NCBI RefSeq assembly: GCF_023953935.1
Contig: NZ_JAMLIW010000004.1
Coordinates: forward strand, 62,001-126,000
Direction of reading: 5' to 3'
Length of the DNA: 64,000 nucleotides
DNA from: Thermomonas sp.
Lineage (GTDB): Bacteria; Pseudomonadota; Gammaproteobacteria; Xanthomonadales; Xanthomonadaceae
In this document: one piece after another, positions 30,310 through 39,284 of the stretch
How the letters are laid out: each line of letters starts with the position of its first letter
Numbering within the stretch: the first letter of the stretch is position 1
Notes under the pieces: generated by a model
What the model saw: only the letters and a program-made list of their open reading frames with translations
The model's database searches: none
Told to the model about the DNA's origin: nothing
Translations under genes and position numbers: made by a program

Positions 30310-31056
30310 ATGGCGACCGTGCTGATGCTGCTGCCCAACCGCGACTTCGACCCCACCGAGGCCGGCGTTCCCTGGGAAACGCTGACCCGGCTTGGCCACA
30401 CGGTCCGGTTTGCCACGCCGGAAGGCGGGGTGGCGCAGGCCGATGCGCGGATGGTGGAAGGCTTCGGGCTGGGGCCGTGGAAGGTGCTGCTGCGCGCCGA
30501 CGCCAACGGCCGCCGCGCCCATGCGGCGATGACGCAGGACGCGGCGTTTCTGGCGCCGCTGCGCTACGCCCAGGCCGCGCAAGACGGCTTTGACGCCCTG
30601 CTGCTGCCCGGCGGCCACGCCGCGGGAATGCGCGAATACCTGGAATCGGAGGCGGTCCACGCGATCATCGCCCGGGCGTTTGCCCGCAACCAGCCGGTGG
30701 GCGCGATCTGCCACGGCGTGGTGGCCGCGGCCCGCGCGCGCGGCGCGGACGGACGCTCGGTGCTGCACGGCCGCAAGACCACCGCGCTCACCCGCACGCA
30801 GGAGCTGGCCGCCTGGCTGATGACGCCGTGGCTCGGGCGCTATTACCGGACCTATCCGGAAACCGTGCAGGGCGAGGTGACCCGCGCACTGGCCGCCAGA
30901 CGCGACTTCCAGGCCGGGCCGCCGGCGCTGCTGCGCGACGACCCCAAGCACCCGGAGCGCGGCTTCACGGTGCGCGACGGCCGCTACCTTTCCGCGCGCT
31001 GGCCCGGTGACGTGCACCGGTTTGCCGGCGAATTTGCCGAACTGCTGGCGGCTTAG
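30310..31056 (+). CDS. DJ-1/PfpI-like type 1 glutamine amidotransferase domain protein
   Basis: 248 aa. The class-I amidotransferase fold is shown by ATVLMLLPNRDFDPTEAG, DALLLPGGHAAGMREYLE and the nucleophile elbow GAICHGVVAA with the catalytic Cys. Related proteins act as glyoxalase III/chaperones or peptidases; this one is of the longer type-1 group with an extra C-terminal segment. It faces the AhpD-like gene and their ends overlap by 4 bp. Confidence 0.85.
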   Translation: MATVLMLLPNRDFDPTEAGVPWETLTRLGHTVRFATPEGGVAQADARMVEGFGLGPWKVLLRADANGRRAHAAMTQDAAFLAPLRYAQAAQDGFDALLLPGGHAAGMREYLESEAVHAIIARAFARNQPVGAICHGVVAAARARGADGRSVLHGRKTTALTRTQELAAWLMTPWLGRYYRTYPETVQGEVTRALAARRDFQAGPPALLRDDPKHPERGFTVRDGRYLSARWPGDVHRFAGEFAELLAA

Positions 31057-31523
31057 CGCTTGCCGTGGTCGCCCGGCTGGTAGTGGCCCGGCTCGGAGCG
31101 GAACGGAATGGCCAGGCGGTTCCAGCCGTTGATGGCGATGATGGCGTAGGTCAGATCGGTCAGCTCTTTTTCGCTGAACTGCTTGCGCGCCTCTTCATAG
31201 AGCGCGTCACTGACGCCGTGGCTGCCGGCGATCCGGGTGAGGGCCTCGGTCCAGGCCAGCGCGGCGCGCTCGCGGTCGTTGTAGAAGGGCGCCTCGCGCC
31301 AGGCGTCGAGCAGGTACAGCCGCTGTTCGGTTTCACCGGCGGCCCGCGCATCCTTGCTGTGCATGTCCAGGCAGTAGGCGCAGCCGTTGATCTGGGAGGC
31401 GCGCATCTTGACCAGTTCCAGCAGCGGGGGCTCCAAACCGCTGTTTTCGACGTGGCGCTGCAGGGCGATCATCGCCTGCATGGCGGCCGGCGCCAGTGCG
31501 CCGTAGTCGAGACGTTGGGTCAT
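31053..31523 (-). CDS. Carboxymuconolactone decarboxylase / AhpD-like protein
   Basis: 156 aa. The CMD-family signature is LLELVKMRASQINGCAYCLDMHSKDAR, in which the CxxC pair (CAYC) and the following His form the alkylhydroperoxidase active site (key parts INGCAYCLDMH). The rest is helical. It is probably a peroxidase-type or general redox enzyme. It is transcribed toward the DJ-1-like gene and away from paralog 2. Confidence 0.9.
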   Translation of the reverse strand: MTQRLDYGALAPAAMQAMIALQRHVENSGLEPPLLELVKMRASQINGCAYCLDMHSKDARAAGETEQRLYLLDAWREAPFYNDRERAALAWTEALTRIAGSHGVSDALYEEARKQFSEKELTDLTYAIIAINGWNRLAIPFRSEPGHYQPGDHGKR

Positions 31524-31636
31524 GGTCGTATCCTCCGGACGTGGATCCCGTCCACGGTTATACGGACGGGCCCCGTCGCGACCGTGTGATTGCGGCCTCG
31601 GTGCGGCTACGATGTCGGCTTAGGGGCGGGCCGGAA

Positions 31637-33484
31637 ATGCGGGGGCATCGACAGGTGGAGAATCTGCTGGCCGAACTGAAGCGTCGCAACGTGATCCGGG
31701 TCGCGGGCCTGTATCTGGCCGGTGCCTGGCTGCTGGTACAGGTGACCGGCACCGTGCTGCCGTTCTTCGATGCGCCGCTTGCGATTGCACGCACGCTGAC
31801 GATCGTGTTGGTGGTGGGATTCGTCCCGACCCTGGTGCTGGCCTGGGTGTTCGAGTGGACGGCCAAGGGCTTGCAGCGCGAGTCCGGGCGCGCGGACGAC
31901 GCCCCCGGCGCGGCGCGTTCCGGCAAGGGCTTCGACCGCCTGATCATGGTGGTGCTGGCGCTGGCGATCGGGTATTTCGCGTTCGACAAATTCGTGCTGG
32001 CGCCGCAGCGGCAGGCGGCGGTGACGGCCGAAGCGCGGCGGGAAGGGCGCAGCGATGCGATCAAGGACACCTTCGGCGAGCGTTCGGTCGCGGTGCTGCC
32101 GTTCGCCGACATGAGTCAGGCAAAGGACCAGCAGTATTTGTCGGACGGGATCGCCGAAGAATTGCTGAATCTCCTGGCGAAGGTGCCGCAGCTGCGGGTG
32201 ATTTCGCGATCATCGGCATTCATCTTCCGCGATCGCAGCGAGGGGATCCCGGAAATCGCGCGCAAGCTGGACGTGGGCTACATCCTCGATGGCTCGATCC
32301 GCAAGGCCGGCAACCGGGTGCGGATCACCGTGCAGCTGATCGACGGGCGCTCGGATACCCAGCTGTGGAATGACGTCTACGACCGTCCGCTGGATGACAT
32401 CTTCGCGATCCAGGACGAGATCGGCGCCGCAGTGGTCGCACAATTGAAGGTCAAGCTGCTTGGTGGCGCCGCGCCCAAGGTCCGGCGTACCGATCCGCGT
32501 TCGTTCACGCTGTATCTGCAAAGCCTGAGCAGCTACCGCGAACACAAGCCGCAGAGCTACGCACGGGCGCTGGATCTGGTCAAACAGGCGCTGGAGATCG
32601 ATCCTGACAACGTCAATGCCCTGAACATGCTGGTGGTGGTGTACATGCGCCAGGCCGGGCTAGGCCTGATTCCGGAATCGGAAGGGTATGCGAAGGCCGA
32701 AGTCGCAGCGCGCCGGGCGCTGGCGATCGATCCGCAGTCGGCCGAGGCCCATGCCGAGTTGGCCAGCATCGCCTCCCGCAGCGGCGGCGACATCGCGGCT
32801 GCCGCGGCCGGGATGCGGCGGGCATTGGAGATTGCACCGAAAAACGATTACGTGCTGGGGCAGGCTGCGCTGCTGGCCAAGAGCCTGGGCCGCGTTGACC
32901 TGGCAGCGGGCATCCTGCGCAACCAGTTGGCACGCGATCCGCTGATGCCGAACGTGCATTCGGACTTGTGTCAGGCTTACATCGACCTCAACCGCCTCGA
33001 CGAGGCGATCGCCGAATGCAGGAACGCGCTGGTGCTGGCGCCCAACCGGATCATTCCGCATTTCCTCCTGAGTCAGGCGTTCCTGCTCAAGGGCGATGCT
33101 CGACAGGCGTTGGAGGAGGCGAGAAAAGAGCCGTTCGATGTCCTGCAATGGCTCGGCGAAGCCATGGCCCTGCACGCCCTCGGTGACCATGCGGGTTCGG
33201 ACGCCGCGCTGGCGCGGGCGGTGGACAAGTATGCGAAGGAAGCGGCCTACAACATTGCCGGGGTCGAGGCCTGGCGCGGCAATGTCGACAGCGCGTTCAC
33301 CTGGTTGGACAAGGCGGTCGAATACAAGGACGCTGGGCTGAGCGGAATCGCCACCGATCCATTCCTCGCCAGGTTGCGCAGCGACCCCCGCTGGATGCCG
33401 TTCCTGCGCACGCTGGGCAAGGCGCCCGAGCAGCTTGCGGCGATTCCTTTCGATGTCGAACTGCCCGACGCCGAAGCGCGATGA
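31637..33484 (+). CDS. Membrane protein with FlgO/TolB-like domain and TPR repeats (paralog 2)
   Basis: 615 aa from the ATG at 31637; a GTG at 31655 would give the same N-terminal boundary as paralog 1. Same layout: LLAELKRRNVIRVAGLYLAG, membrane helices, SVAVLPFADMSQAKDQQYLS, GYILDGSIRKAGNRVRITVQ, then TPR-like repeats. The N-terminal half is nearly identical to paralog 1, while the TPR part has diverged. Its stop overlaps the start of the next gene (ATGA), so it is co-translated with the oxidoreductase. Confidence 0.82.
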   Translation: MRGHRQVENLLAELKRRNVIRVAGLYLAGAWLLVQVTGTVLPFFDAPLAIARTLTIVLVVGFVPTLVLAWVFEWTAKGLQRESGRADDAPGAARSGKGFDRLIMVVLALAIGYFAFDKFVLAPQRQAAVTAEARREGRSDAIKDTFGERSVAVLPFADMSQAKDQQYLSDGIAEELLNLLAKVPQLRVISRSSAFIFRDRSEGIPEIARKLDVGYILDGSIRKAGNRVRITVQLIDGRSDTQLWNDVYDRPLDDIFAIQDEIGAAVVAQLKVKLLGGAAPKVRRTDPRSFTLYLQSLSSYREHKPQSYARALDLVKQALEIDPDNVNALNMLVVVYMRQAGLGLIPESEGYAKAEVAARRALAIDPQSAEAHAELASIASRSGGDIAAAAAGMRRALEIAPKNDYVLGQAALLAKSLGRVDLAAGILRNQLARDPLMPNVHSDLCQAYIDLNRLDEAIAECRNALVLAPNRIIPHFLLSQAFLLKGDARQALEEARKEPFDVLQWLGEAMALHALGDHAGSDAALARAVDKYAKEAAYNIAGVEAWRGNVDSAFTWLDKAVEYKDAGLSGIATDPFLARLRSDPRWMPFLRTLGKAPEQLAAIPFDVELPDAEAR

Positions 33485-35094
33485 ACATGCACGATGATGC
33501 GATCATCCTTGGCGGCGGCCACAACGGCCTCGTCTGTGCGGCTTATCTGGCCGCGGCGCGGCTGAAGGTGCGGGTGCTGGAACGGCGCCATATCGTTGGC
33601 GGTGCGGCCGTCACCGAGGAATTCCATCCCGGCTTTCGCAATTCGCTGGCGAGTTACACGGTCAGCCTGCTCAATCCGAAGGTGATCGCCGAATTGCGCC
33701 TGCACGAACACGGCCTGCGGATCGTCGAGCGGCCGTATTCCAACTTCCTGCCGCTGCCGGACGGGCGCAGTTTCCGGCTCGGCGGCGAGCACACCCTGCC
33801 GGAAATCAGCCAGTGGTCGAAGCGCGACGCGCAGCGCTTTCCCGAGTACACGGCGATGCTCGATCGGATCGTGGTGGTGTTGCGCGAACTGCTCCAGCGC
33901 ACGCCGCCGAATGTCTCCGATCACTTCGTGCTGGCCGACTGGATCCATTCGATCGCGGTTGGCAAGCAGCTGCAATCACTCGACATGCGCGGCCGCCGCG
34001 ACCTGCTCGATCTGTTCACCAAATCCGCCGGCGAATTGCTCGATGACTGGTTCGAAAGCGAGCCCTTGAAGGCGGTGCTGGGCTGGGATTCGGTGGTCGG
34101 CAATTTCGCCAGCCCGTACACGCCGGGCAGCGCCTATGTGTTGTTGCACCACCTGTTCGGCGAGGTCAATGGCAAGCAGGGCAGCTGGGGCCACGCGATC
34201 GGCGGCATGGGCGCGATTACCCAAGCGATGCGCAAGGAGTGCGAGGCGCGCGGGGTGGTCATCGAGACGAATGCGGAGGTGGCGCGTGTGCTCGTCGAAG
34301 ACGGAAAGGCGGTGGGCGCGGCGCTGGCCGATGGGCGCGAATTCCGCGCCCGCAGCGTGGTCAGCGGCGTCAACCCGAAGCTGCTGTACACGCAGCTGGT
34401 GGAGCCGGGCGCGCTGGATGCCGATACCGCCACCCGGATGCGTCGCTACCGTTGCGGTTCGGGCACCTTCCGGATGAACGTGGCACTGTCGGAGTTGCCG
34501 GATTTCACCGCGCTGCCGGGCAAGAAGCTGCAACCGCATCACCAGAGCGGGATTCTGATCGGGCCGTCGCTCCAGTATTTCGAACAGGCCTATTTCGATG
34601 CCAAATCAAAGGCGTACAACCCCGGCTGGGCACGTGCACCCATCGTCGAAGTGGTGATTTCCTCGACCCTGGATGACACCCTGGCGCCGAAGGGCAAGCA
34701 CGTCGCCAGCCTGTTCTGCCAGCAGGTCAACCCCGAGGTCGACGGCGGCTGGGAGGCGCACCGCGACACGGTCGCCAAGCTGATGATCGCCACCGTGGAT
34801 GCCTATGCGCCGAACTTCAAGGCCAGCGTGCTCGGCTATGAGGCGCTGTCACCGCTGGATCTGGAGCAGCGGCTGGGGCTGATCGGCGGCGACATCTTCC
34901 ACGGGGCACTGGGGCTGGACCAGATGTTCAGCGCCCGCCCCTTGCTCGGCCAGAGCAATTATCGCGGCGCGTTCAAGGGCCTGTACCTGTGCGGCTCCGG
35001 CAGTCATCCCGGCGGCGGTGTGACGGGCCTGCCGGGGCGCAACGCGGCGCGCGAGATCCTGGGTGACCTGCGGCGGCGGCCGCGGCCGGACTGA
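33481..35094 (+). CDS. Phytoene-dehydrogenase-like FAD oxidoreductase (PYROXD2 type)
   Basis: 537 aa. The FAD-binding Rossmann start is AIILGGGHNGLVCAAYLA with GxGxxG, followed by LERRHIVGGAAVTEEF. The C-terminal GLYLCGSGSHPGGGVTGLPGRNAA is the second FAD motif typical of phytoene desaturase and PYROXD2 homologs. No carotenoid genes are nearby, so the PYROXD2-like subgroup is more likely than a carotenoid role. It is translationally coupled to the upstream TPR protein. Confidence 0.9.
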   Translation: MNMHDDAIILGGGHNGLVCAAYLAAARLKVRVLERRHIVGGAAVTEEFHPGFRNSLASYTVSLLNPKVIAELRLHEHGLRIVERPYSNFLPLPDGRSFRLGGEHTLPEISQWSKRDAQRFPEYTAMLDRIVVVLRELLQRTPPNVSDHFVLADWIHSIAVGKQLQSLDMRGRRDLLDLFTKSAGELLDDWFESEPLKAVLGWDSVVGNFASPYTPGSAYVLLHHLFGEVNGKQGSWGHAIGGMGAITQAMRKECEARGVVIETNAEVARVLVEDGKAVGAALADGREFRARSVVSGVNPKLLYTQLVEPGALDADTATRMRRYRCGSGTFRMNVALSELPDFTALPGKKLQPHHQSGILIGPSLQYFEQAYFDAKSKAYNPGWARAPIVEVVISSTLDDTLAPKGKHVASLFCQQVNPEVDGGWEAHRDTVAKLMIATVDAYAPNFKASVLGYEALSPLDLEQRLGLIGGDIFHGALGLDQMFSARPLLGQSNYRGAFKGLYLCGSGSHPGGGVTGLPGRNAAREILGDLRRRPRPD

Positions 35095-35269
35095 GACAAG
35101 GGGAACGGAGCCCGCATGGCCTTGCGCCATCGACCGGAGCGCGGCCCCCCCGATCCTGAAATTCTGGTTCCCATTCCCATACTGCGCGGTATCGTTTTGC
35201 AGTGCAGCGTGAAGCCGGCAGCCGCATCCGGCAGGATGCTCCTGCATCCCGACGTGGGGGAGGGAGCAG

Positions 35270-35302
35270 GCCCGCTGAGACTTCGGTCGATGCGGGCTTT
35301 TT
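35270..35302 (+). terminator. Possible terminator downstream of the oxidoreductase
   Basis: GCCCGC (35270-35275) and GCGGGC (35292-35297) with a 16-base loop are followed by TTTTTA. The short stem makes this moderate. It lies in the 367-bp gap 35095-35461, which otherwise holds only the heptamer block. Confidence 0.55.
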
Positions 35303-35307
35303 ATTGT

Positions 35308-35346
35308 GGTGATTGGTGATTGGTGATTGGTGATTGGTGATTGGGG
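35308..35346. repeat. Heptamer tandem repeat (GATTGGT x5)
   Basis: Five GATTGGT units, the last ending GGGG. Same family as the blocks at 19344, 19759, 25155 and 25246. It lies between the 3-prime ends of the converging oxidoreductase and E2 genes. Confidence 0.88.
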
Positions 35347-35461
35347 TGTTCTTGACGCAGCGTGGGGGCCACGATGCAAGCGCACGCCGATGCCAGCGCC
35401 AGCAGTGGCCTGCCGGCGCCGTGCATTGATGGCAATTTTGGGCCGCCAGTGCGGGTTGTGC

Positions 35462-36826
35462 TTACTGCGGCAGCGCCAGATCGTCCAGCAGCACCTTGAG
35501 GAAGCGCGCCGCTTCGCCGCCGGTGACGCAGCGGTGGTCGAAGGTGAGCGAGATCGGCATGCGGCGGTGTACTTCGACCCCGCCCATCACCGCAACCACA
35601 TCGTGCGACAGCTTGCCGGCACCGATGATCGCCACGCACGGTGGCACGACGACCACGGTGCCGTAGCGGCCGGCGAACACGCCGAAGTTGGACAGCGAGA
35701 TGGTGTAGCCGGACAGCTCCGAGGCCGGGATCGAGCGATCCTCGACCTGCGCGCGCAGGCGGTTGATGCCCTCGCGCAGGCCGCGTCCGTCGAGCAGGTG
35801 GGCATTGCGCAGCGCCGGCACGAACAGGCCGTCCGGGGTGTCCACGGCGATGCCCAGATCGACGTGCGGATGCTTGGTCAGGCTGAGGTTCTCGTCATCG
35901 AACCAGGCGTTGAGGGCCGGCTCGGCGCGGCAGGCGCTGACAATGGCGCGGATCAGGCGCGCGGTGATGTCCTGCTTGCCGGCCCAGCCGTGCAGGTCGG
36001 CGTCGTCCACGATGGTGGTCTGGACCACGCGGTCGCGGGCATCGGCCATTACCCGTGCCATGTTGCGACGCACGCCCTTGAGCTGTTCCGGCTGGCCGCT
36101 GGCGGCCACCGTCGGCGGCTGGGTGCGGATGGGTTTGCCGGCCTGCGACAGGGTGGATCTGCCCCTCTCCCCTTGGGAGAGGGGTTGGGGTGAGGGTGCG
36201 GGTGCCTGTGCGGCAGGCGAGCCCTCACCCCCGGCCCCTCTCCCGGCGGGAGAGGGGAGCAGAGCGGAAGGATTCGCCGCCGCCTGCTTCACATCGTTCA
36301 TGGTGACGGTGCCGTCGGGGCCGGTGGGGCGCACGCGGCTCAGGTCCACGCCCAGCTTGCGGGCGGTGGCGCGCACCGCAGGCACGGCCTTGACGCCGCC
36401 CGAGGCGACGGCGGCTTCGGCCACCACGGCATTGCCGACCTGCATCGCGCCGACCACGGTGCCGGCGTCCTCGCGCCCGGCGGCGGGTGCAGCTTGTGCC
36501 GCCGGTGCGGGCTCGGGTTCCGGTTCGTCGTGGGCGCCGCCGTGGTGGTGGCCGGTGTCCTGGCCTTCGGCGCGCTGCGGCAGGCTGGCGTCGATTTCGA
36601 ATTCCGCCAGCAATTTGCCGGTGATGATCACGTCACCGGCGCCGCCGGCGAGCTTGAGCACCTTGCCGGACACCGGCGAGGGCACCTCGACCACGGCCTT
36701 GGCGGTTTCCATCGACACCAGGTTCTCGTCGAGGCGGATGACGTCGCCCACCTTGACGTGCCATTCGACGATGGTGGCGTCCGGCAGGCCTTCGCCAAGA
36801 TCGGGGAGGAAGAATTTCTTGCTCAT
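35462..36826 (-). CDS. 2-oxoacid dehydrogenase E2 component (dihydrolipoyl acyltransferase)
   Basis: 454 aa from the ATG at 36826. Lipoyl domain: FFLPDLGEGLPDATIVEW with the lipoyl Lys in METAKAVVEV. A His/Pro/Ala linker, then a peripheral-subunit binding domain (VPAVRATARKLGVDLSRVRP, GPDGTVTMNDV). A second linker of about 60 residues contains a palindromic-repeat-encoded stretch. The catalytic domain ends in SLTFDHRCVTGGEAARF, where the usual DHRxxDG has Thr instead of Asp. It is third in the E1alpha-E1beta-E2 operon. Substrate: pyruvate or branched-chain 2-oxoacids. Confidence 0.93.
   Translation of the reverse strand: MSKKFFLPDLGEGLPDATIVEWHVKVGDVIRLDENLVSMETAKAVVEVPSPVSGKVLKLAGGAGDVIITGKLLAEFEIDASLPQRAEGQDTGHHHGGAHDEPEPEPAPAAQAAPAAGREDAGTVVGAMQVGNAVVAEAAVASGGVKAVPAVRATARKLGVDLSRVRPTGPDGTVTMNDVKQAAANPSALLPSPAGRGAGGEGSPAAQAPAPSPQPLSQGERGRSTLSQAGKPIRTQPPTVAASGQPEQLKGVRRNMARVMADARDRVVQTTIVDDADLHGWAGKQDITARLIRAIVSACRAEPALNAWFDDENLSLTKHPHVDLGIAVDTPDGLFVPALRNAHLLDGRGLREGINRLRAQVEDRSIPASELSGYTISLSNFGVFAGRYGTVVVVPPCVAIIGAGKLSHDVVAVMGGVEVHRRMPISLTFDHRCVTGGEAARFLKVLLDDLALPQ
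36160..36262. repeat. GC-rich palindromic elements inside the E2 linker
   Basis: Two inverted copies: GCCCCTCTCCCCTTGGGAGAG... with GGGGTTGGGGTGAGGGTGC (36160-36198) and CCCTCACCCCCGGCCCCTC with CCCGGCGGGAGAGGGG (36221-36257). They share the right-end palindrome of the elements at 107-313 and 1204-1313. On the minus strand both are open in the E2 frame and add LLPSPAGRGAGGEG and PSPQPLSQGERGR between the binding and catalytic domains. Confidence 0.85.
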
Positions 36827-36843
36827 CAGAGAGTCTCGCAGCG

Positions 36844-36931
36844 GTCGTGGTTCGACAGGCTCACCACGAACGGAAGTTCCGTCCGTCGAAACCATGTCCC
36901 GTTCGCCCTGAGCCTGTCGAAGGGTGAACGG
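36844..36931. repeat. REP-like palindromes between E2 and E1beta genes
   Basis: GTCGTGGTTCGACAGGCTCACC with CACGAACGG, and CGTTCGCCCTGAGCCTGTCG with AAGGGTGAACGGG (each read as two parts). They lie in the 117-bp gap within the dehydrogenase operon. Same family as 4361-4414 and 21123-21255. Confidence 0.7.
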
Positions 36932-36943
36932 GAGGAGTTCAGC

Positions 36944-37930
36944 TCACGAATACGCCATCGCCCGCTTGGCCGCGGCGACCACCTTGTCCACGCTCGGCAG
37001 GTATTTCATTTCGAGCCGGAACAGCGGGATGTGGGTGTCGTAGCCGGTCACACGCTCGACCGGCGCCAGCAGGTCGAACAGGCAATCGCTGGCGATCCGC
37101 GCCGCGATCTCGGCGCCGAAGCCGGCGGTGCGCGGGGCTTCGTGGACGATCACGCAGCGGCCGGTCTTCTTCACCGATTCGGCGATGGTCGGGAAGTCCA
37201 GCGGGGTCAGGGTGGCCACGTCGATGACTTCCGCGCTGACGCCTTCCTTCGCCAGGGCGTCGGCGGCTTCCAGGGTTTCCTTGACCTGTGCGCCCCAGGT
37301 GACCAGGGTGATGTCGCTGCCGTCGCGCAGAACGTAGCACACGTCCAGCGGCAGCGCCTCGCCATCATCCGGCACCAGTTCCTTGTACTGCCGGTAGATG
37401 CGCTTGGGCTCCATGTAGATCACCGGATCCGGGTCGCGGATCGCCGCCAGCAGCAGGCCGTAGGCGCGCTGCGGGCTGGACGGCATCACCACCCGCAAGC
37501 CCGGCACGTTGGTGAAAATCGCCTCGTTGGCCTCGCTGTGGTGCTCCGGCGCGCGGATGCCGCCGCCCCACGGCACCCGCAGCACCATCGGGCAGGTCAG
37601 CCGGCCGCGGGTGCGGTAGCGCATGCGCGCGGCGTGGCTGATCAAAAAGTCCACCATCGGATAGACGAAGCCGTCGAACTGGGCCTCGGCCACCGGGCGC
37701 ATGCCCTGCGAGGCCATGCCCACGGTCAATCCGGCGATGCTGGTTTCATCCAGCGGGGTGTCGAGGATGCGCTCGGGGCCGAACTCGGCCGACAGCCCGG
37801 CGGTGGCGCGGAACACGCCGCCGTTGACGCCGACGTCCTCGCCCAGCACGACCACGGAATCGTCGTGGCGCAGCTCCCAGGCCAGCGCCTGGGTGATCGC
37901 CTCGATCAAGGTAATCGGTTGCGCGCTCAT
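36944..37930 (-). CDS. 2-oxoacid dehydrogenase E1 beta subunit
   Basis: 328 aa from the ATG at 37930. Conserved regions are VVVLGEDVGVNGGVFRATAG, the TPP-pocket Glu in this region, AEAQFDGFVYPMVD, VLRVPWGGGIRAPEHHSEAN and the C-terminal LTPLDFPTIAESVKKTGR (HRL/HEAPRTAGFGAEI). It pairs with the alpha subunit as a heterotetramer. The two genes overlap by 4 bp. Confidence 0.95.
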   Translation of the reverse strand: MSAQPITLIEAITQALAWELRHDDSVVVLGEDVGVNGGVFRATAGLSAEFGPERILDTPLDETSIAGLTVGMASQGMRPVAEAQFDGFVYPMVDFLISHAARMRYRTRGRLTCPMVLRVPWGGGIRAPEHHSEANEAIFTNVPGLRVVMPSSPQRAYGLLLAAIRDPDPVIYMEPKRIYRQYKELVPDDGEALPLDVCYVLRDGSDITLVTWGAQVKETLEAADALAKEGVSAEVIDVATLTPLDFPTIAESVKKTGRCVIVHEAPRTAGFGAEIAARIASDCLFDLLAPVERVTGYDTHIPLFRLEMKYLPSVDKVVAAAKRAMAYS

Positions 37931-39006
37931 GCCCGGCCCTCCCGTGCCAACGCTTCCGCACGTTGCCCCTGCAGGTCCTCGGGCAACTCGGCGTACAGAT
38001 AGTCGAACATCGCCTCGACCGGCTGCACCGGGGTGTTCAGATAGGCGTTGATTTCCTCGTCCACCTTCTTCGTGCACTCCTCGATCCAGGCTTTTTCTTC
38101 CTTCTCGCTCCACAGCTTCTTGTCGATCAGGAACTTGCGCAGGCGGATGAAGGGTTCTTTCTTCCAGGCTGCCTTGACCTCGTCCTCGCCGCGATAGCGA
38201 CGGGCGTCGTCGGCGGTGGTGTGGTCGTGCAGGCGGTAGGTCATGAATTCGATCACGCTGCCGCCTTCGCCCTTGCGCGCGCGTTCGGTGGCGCGGCGCA
38301 TCGCTTCGAGTACCGCAATCAGGTCGTTGCCGTCCACCTGCAGGCAATACAGGCCGCCGGCCAGGCCCTTTTGCGCCAGCGTTTCGGCGCCGGTCTGGGC
38401 GCTGCGCGGCACGCTGATCGCCCAGCCGTTGTTGACCACGCACAGCACCAGCGGCGAGGTGTAGGCACCGGCGGTGTTGAGCGCAGCGTAGAAATCGGTC
38501 TTCGAACTGCCGCCGTCACCGCACACCGCCACCGCCACGCGCTTTTGCTTGCGCAGCTTGAACGACAGTGCCGCGCCCGAGGCCATCAGCATCTGGGTGG
38601 AGATCGGCACGCACCAGGGGTAGTCGTTCTTCGGAATTTCATAGTCATTGCCGCGCTCGTCGCCGCCCCAGTACATCAGCACGTCGCGCGGCTTCACCCC
38701 GCGCGCGAACTGCGCGCCGTATTCACGGTAGCTGGGCGCGAACACGTCCTCCGGCCGCATCGCCACGCCGATCCCGACGTGGGTGGCCTCGTGACCGAGG
38801 CAGGCAGCGTAGGTGCCGAGCTTGCCGGTGCGCTGCAGGGCAATCGCCTTGCCGTCGAAAGTGCGCAGGAACAGCATCTGCTTGAAGATCGGCAGCAGCG
38901 CCTTGGCGTCCTTCACCGCCGGCGGCAGCTTGCCGACCAGCTTGCCGTCCGGCTTGAGGTATTGCAGGTATTCGATTTCGAAACTGGCGGCGATGGCCAT
39001 GGGCAT
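37927..39006 (-). CDS. 2-oxoacid dehydrogenase E1 alpha subunit
   Basis: 359 aa. The TPP-binding motif is GDGGSSKTDFYAALN...NNGWAIS (GDG to NN), and the phosphorylation-loop-like stretch YRLHDHTTADDARRYR is present. Together with E1beta and E2 it decarboxylates a 2-oxoacid and passes the acyl group to lipoate. E3 is not in the window. The layout (separate alpha and beta) is that of branched-chain dehydrogenase or of the alphaproteobacterial/Gram-positive pyruvate type. An internal second ATG is 6 bp downstream. Confidence 0.93.
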   Translation of the reverse strand: MPMAIAASFEIEYLQYLKPDGKLVGKLPPAVKDAKALLPIFKQMLFLRTFDGKAIALQRTGKLGTYAACLGHEATHVGIGVAMRPEDVFAPSYREYGAQFARGVKPRDVLMYWGGDERGNDYEIPKNDYPWCVPISTQMLMASGAALSFKLRKQKRVAVAVCGDGGSSKTDFYAALNTAGAYTSPLVLCVVNNGWAISVPRSAQTGAETLAQKGLAGGLYCLQVDGNDLIAVLEAMRRATERARKGEGGSVIEFMTYRLHDHTTADDARRYRGEDEVKAAWKKEPFIRLRKFLIDKKLWSEKEEKAWIEECTKKVDEEINAYLNTPVQPVEAMFDYLYAELPEDLQGQRAEALAREGRA

Positions 39007-39284
39007 CCATCCAGGTGAGCAATTGGAGCAATCCCTCTATTGTAGCCGCTCGCCGGCGCGCGTCTTTTGTTGCGTTGCCGCAATACGCAGGCGTGTGGGC
39101 CGCTTCGACCAGCCGCGACGCCGGCCGCGGCGCCCGTCGCGGCCGCGGGCTGGCCCGCCGCATCCCGCCTGAATGCGCACCGTTTGACGTTGCCGCCCCG
39201 GTTCGGTGATGCTTCGGCGGTTGCGCGCCAGTTATCCCGGCAGCCGCAGCCACACCATCGCAGGCAACGAAGGGACCTAAACGC

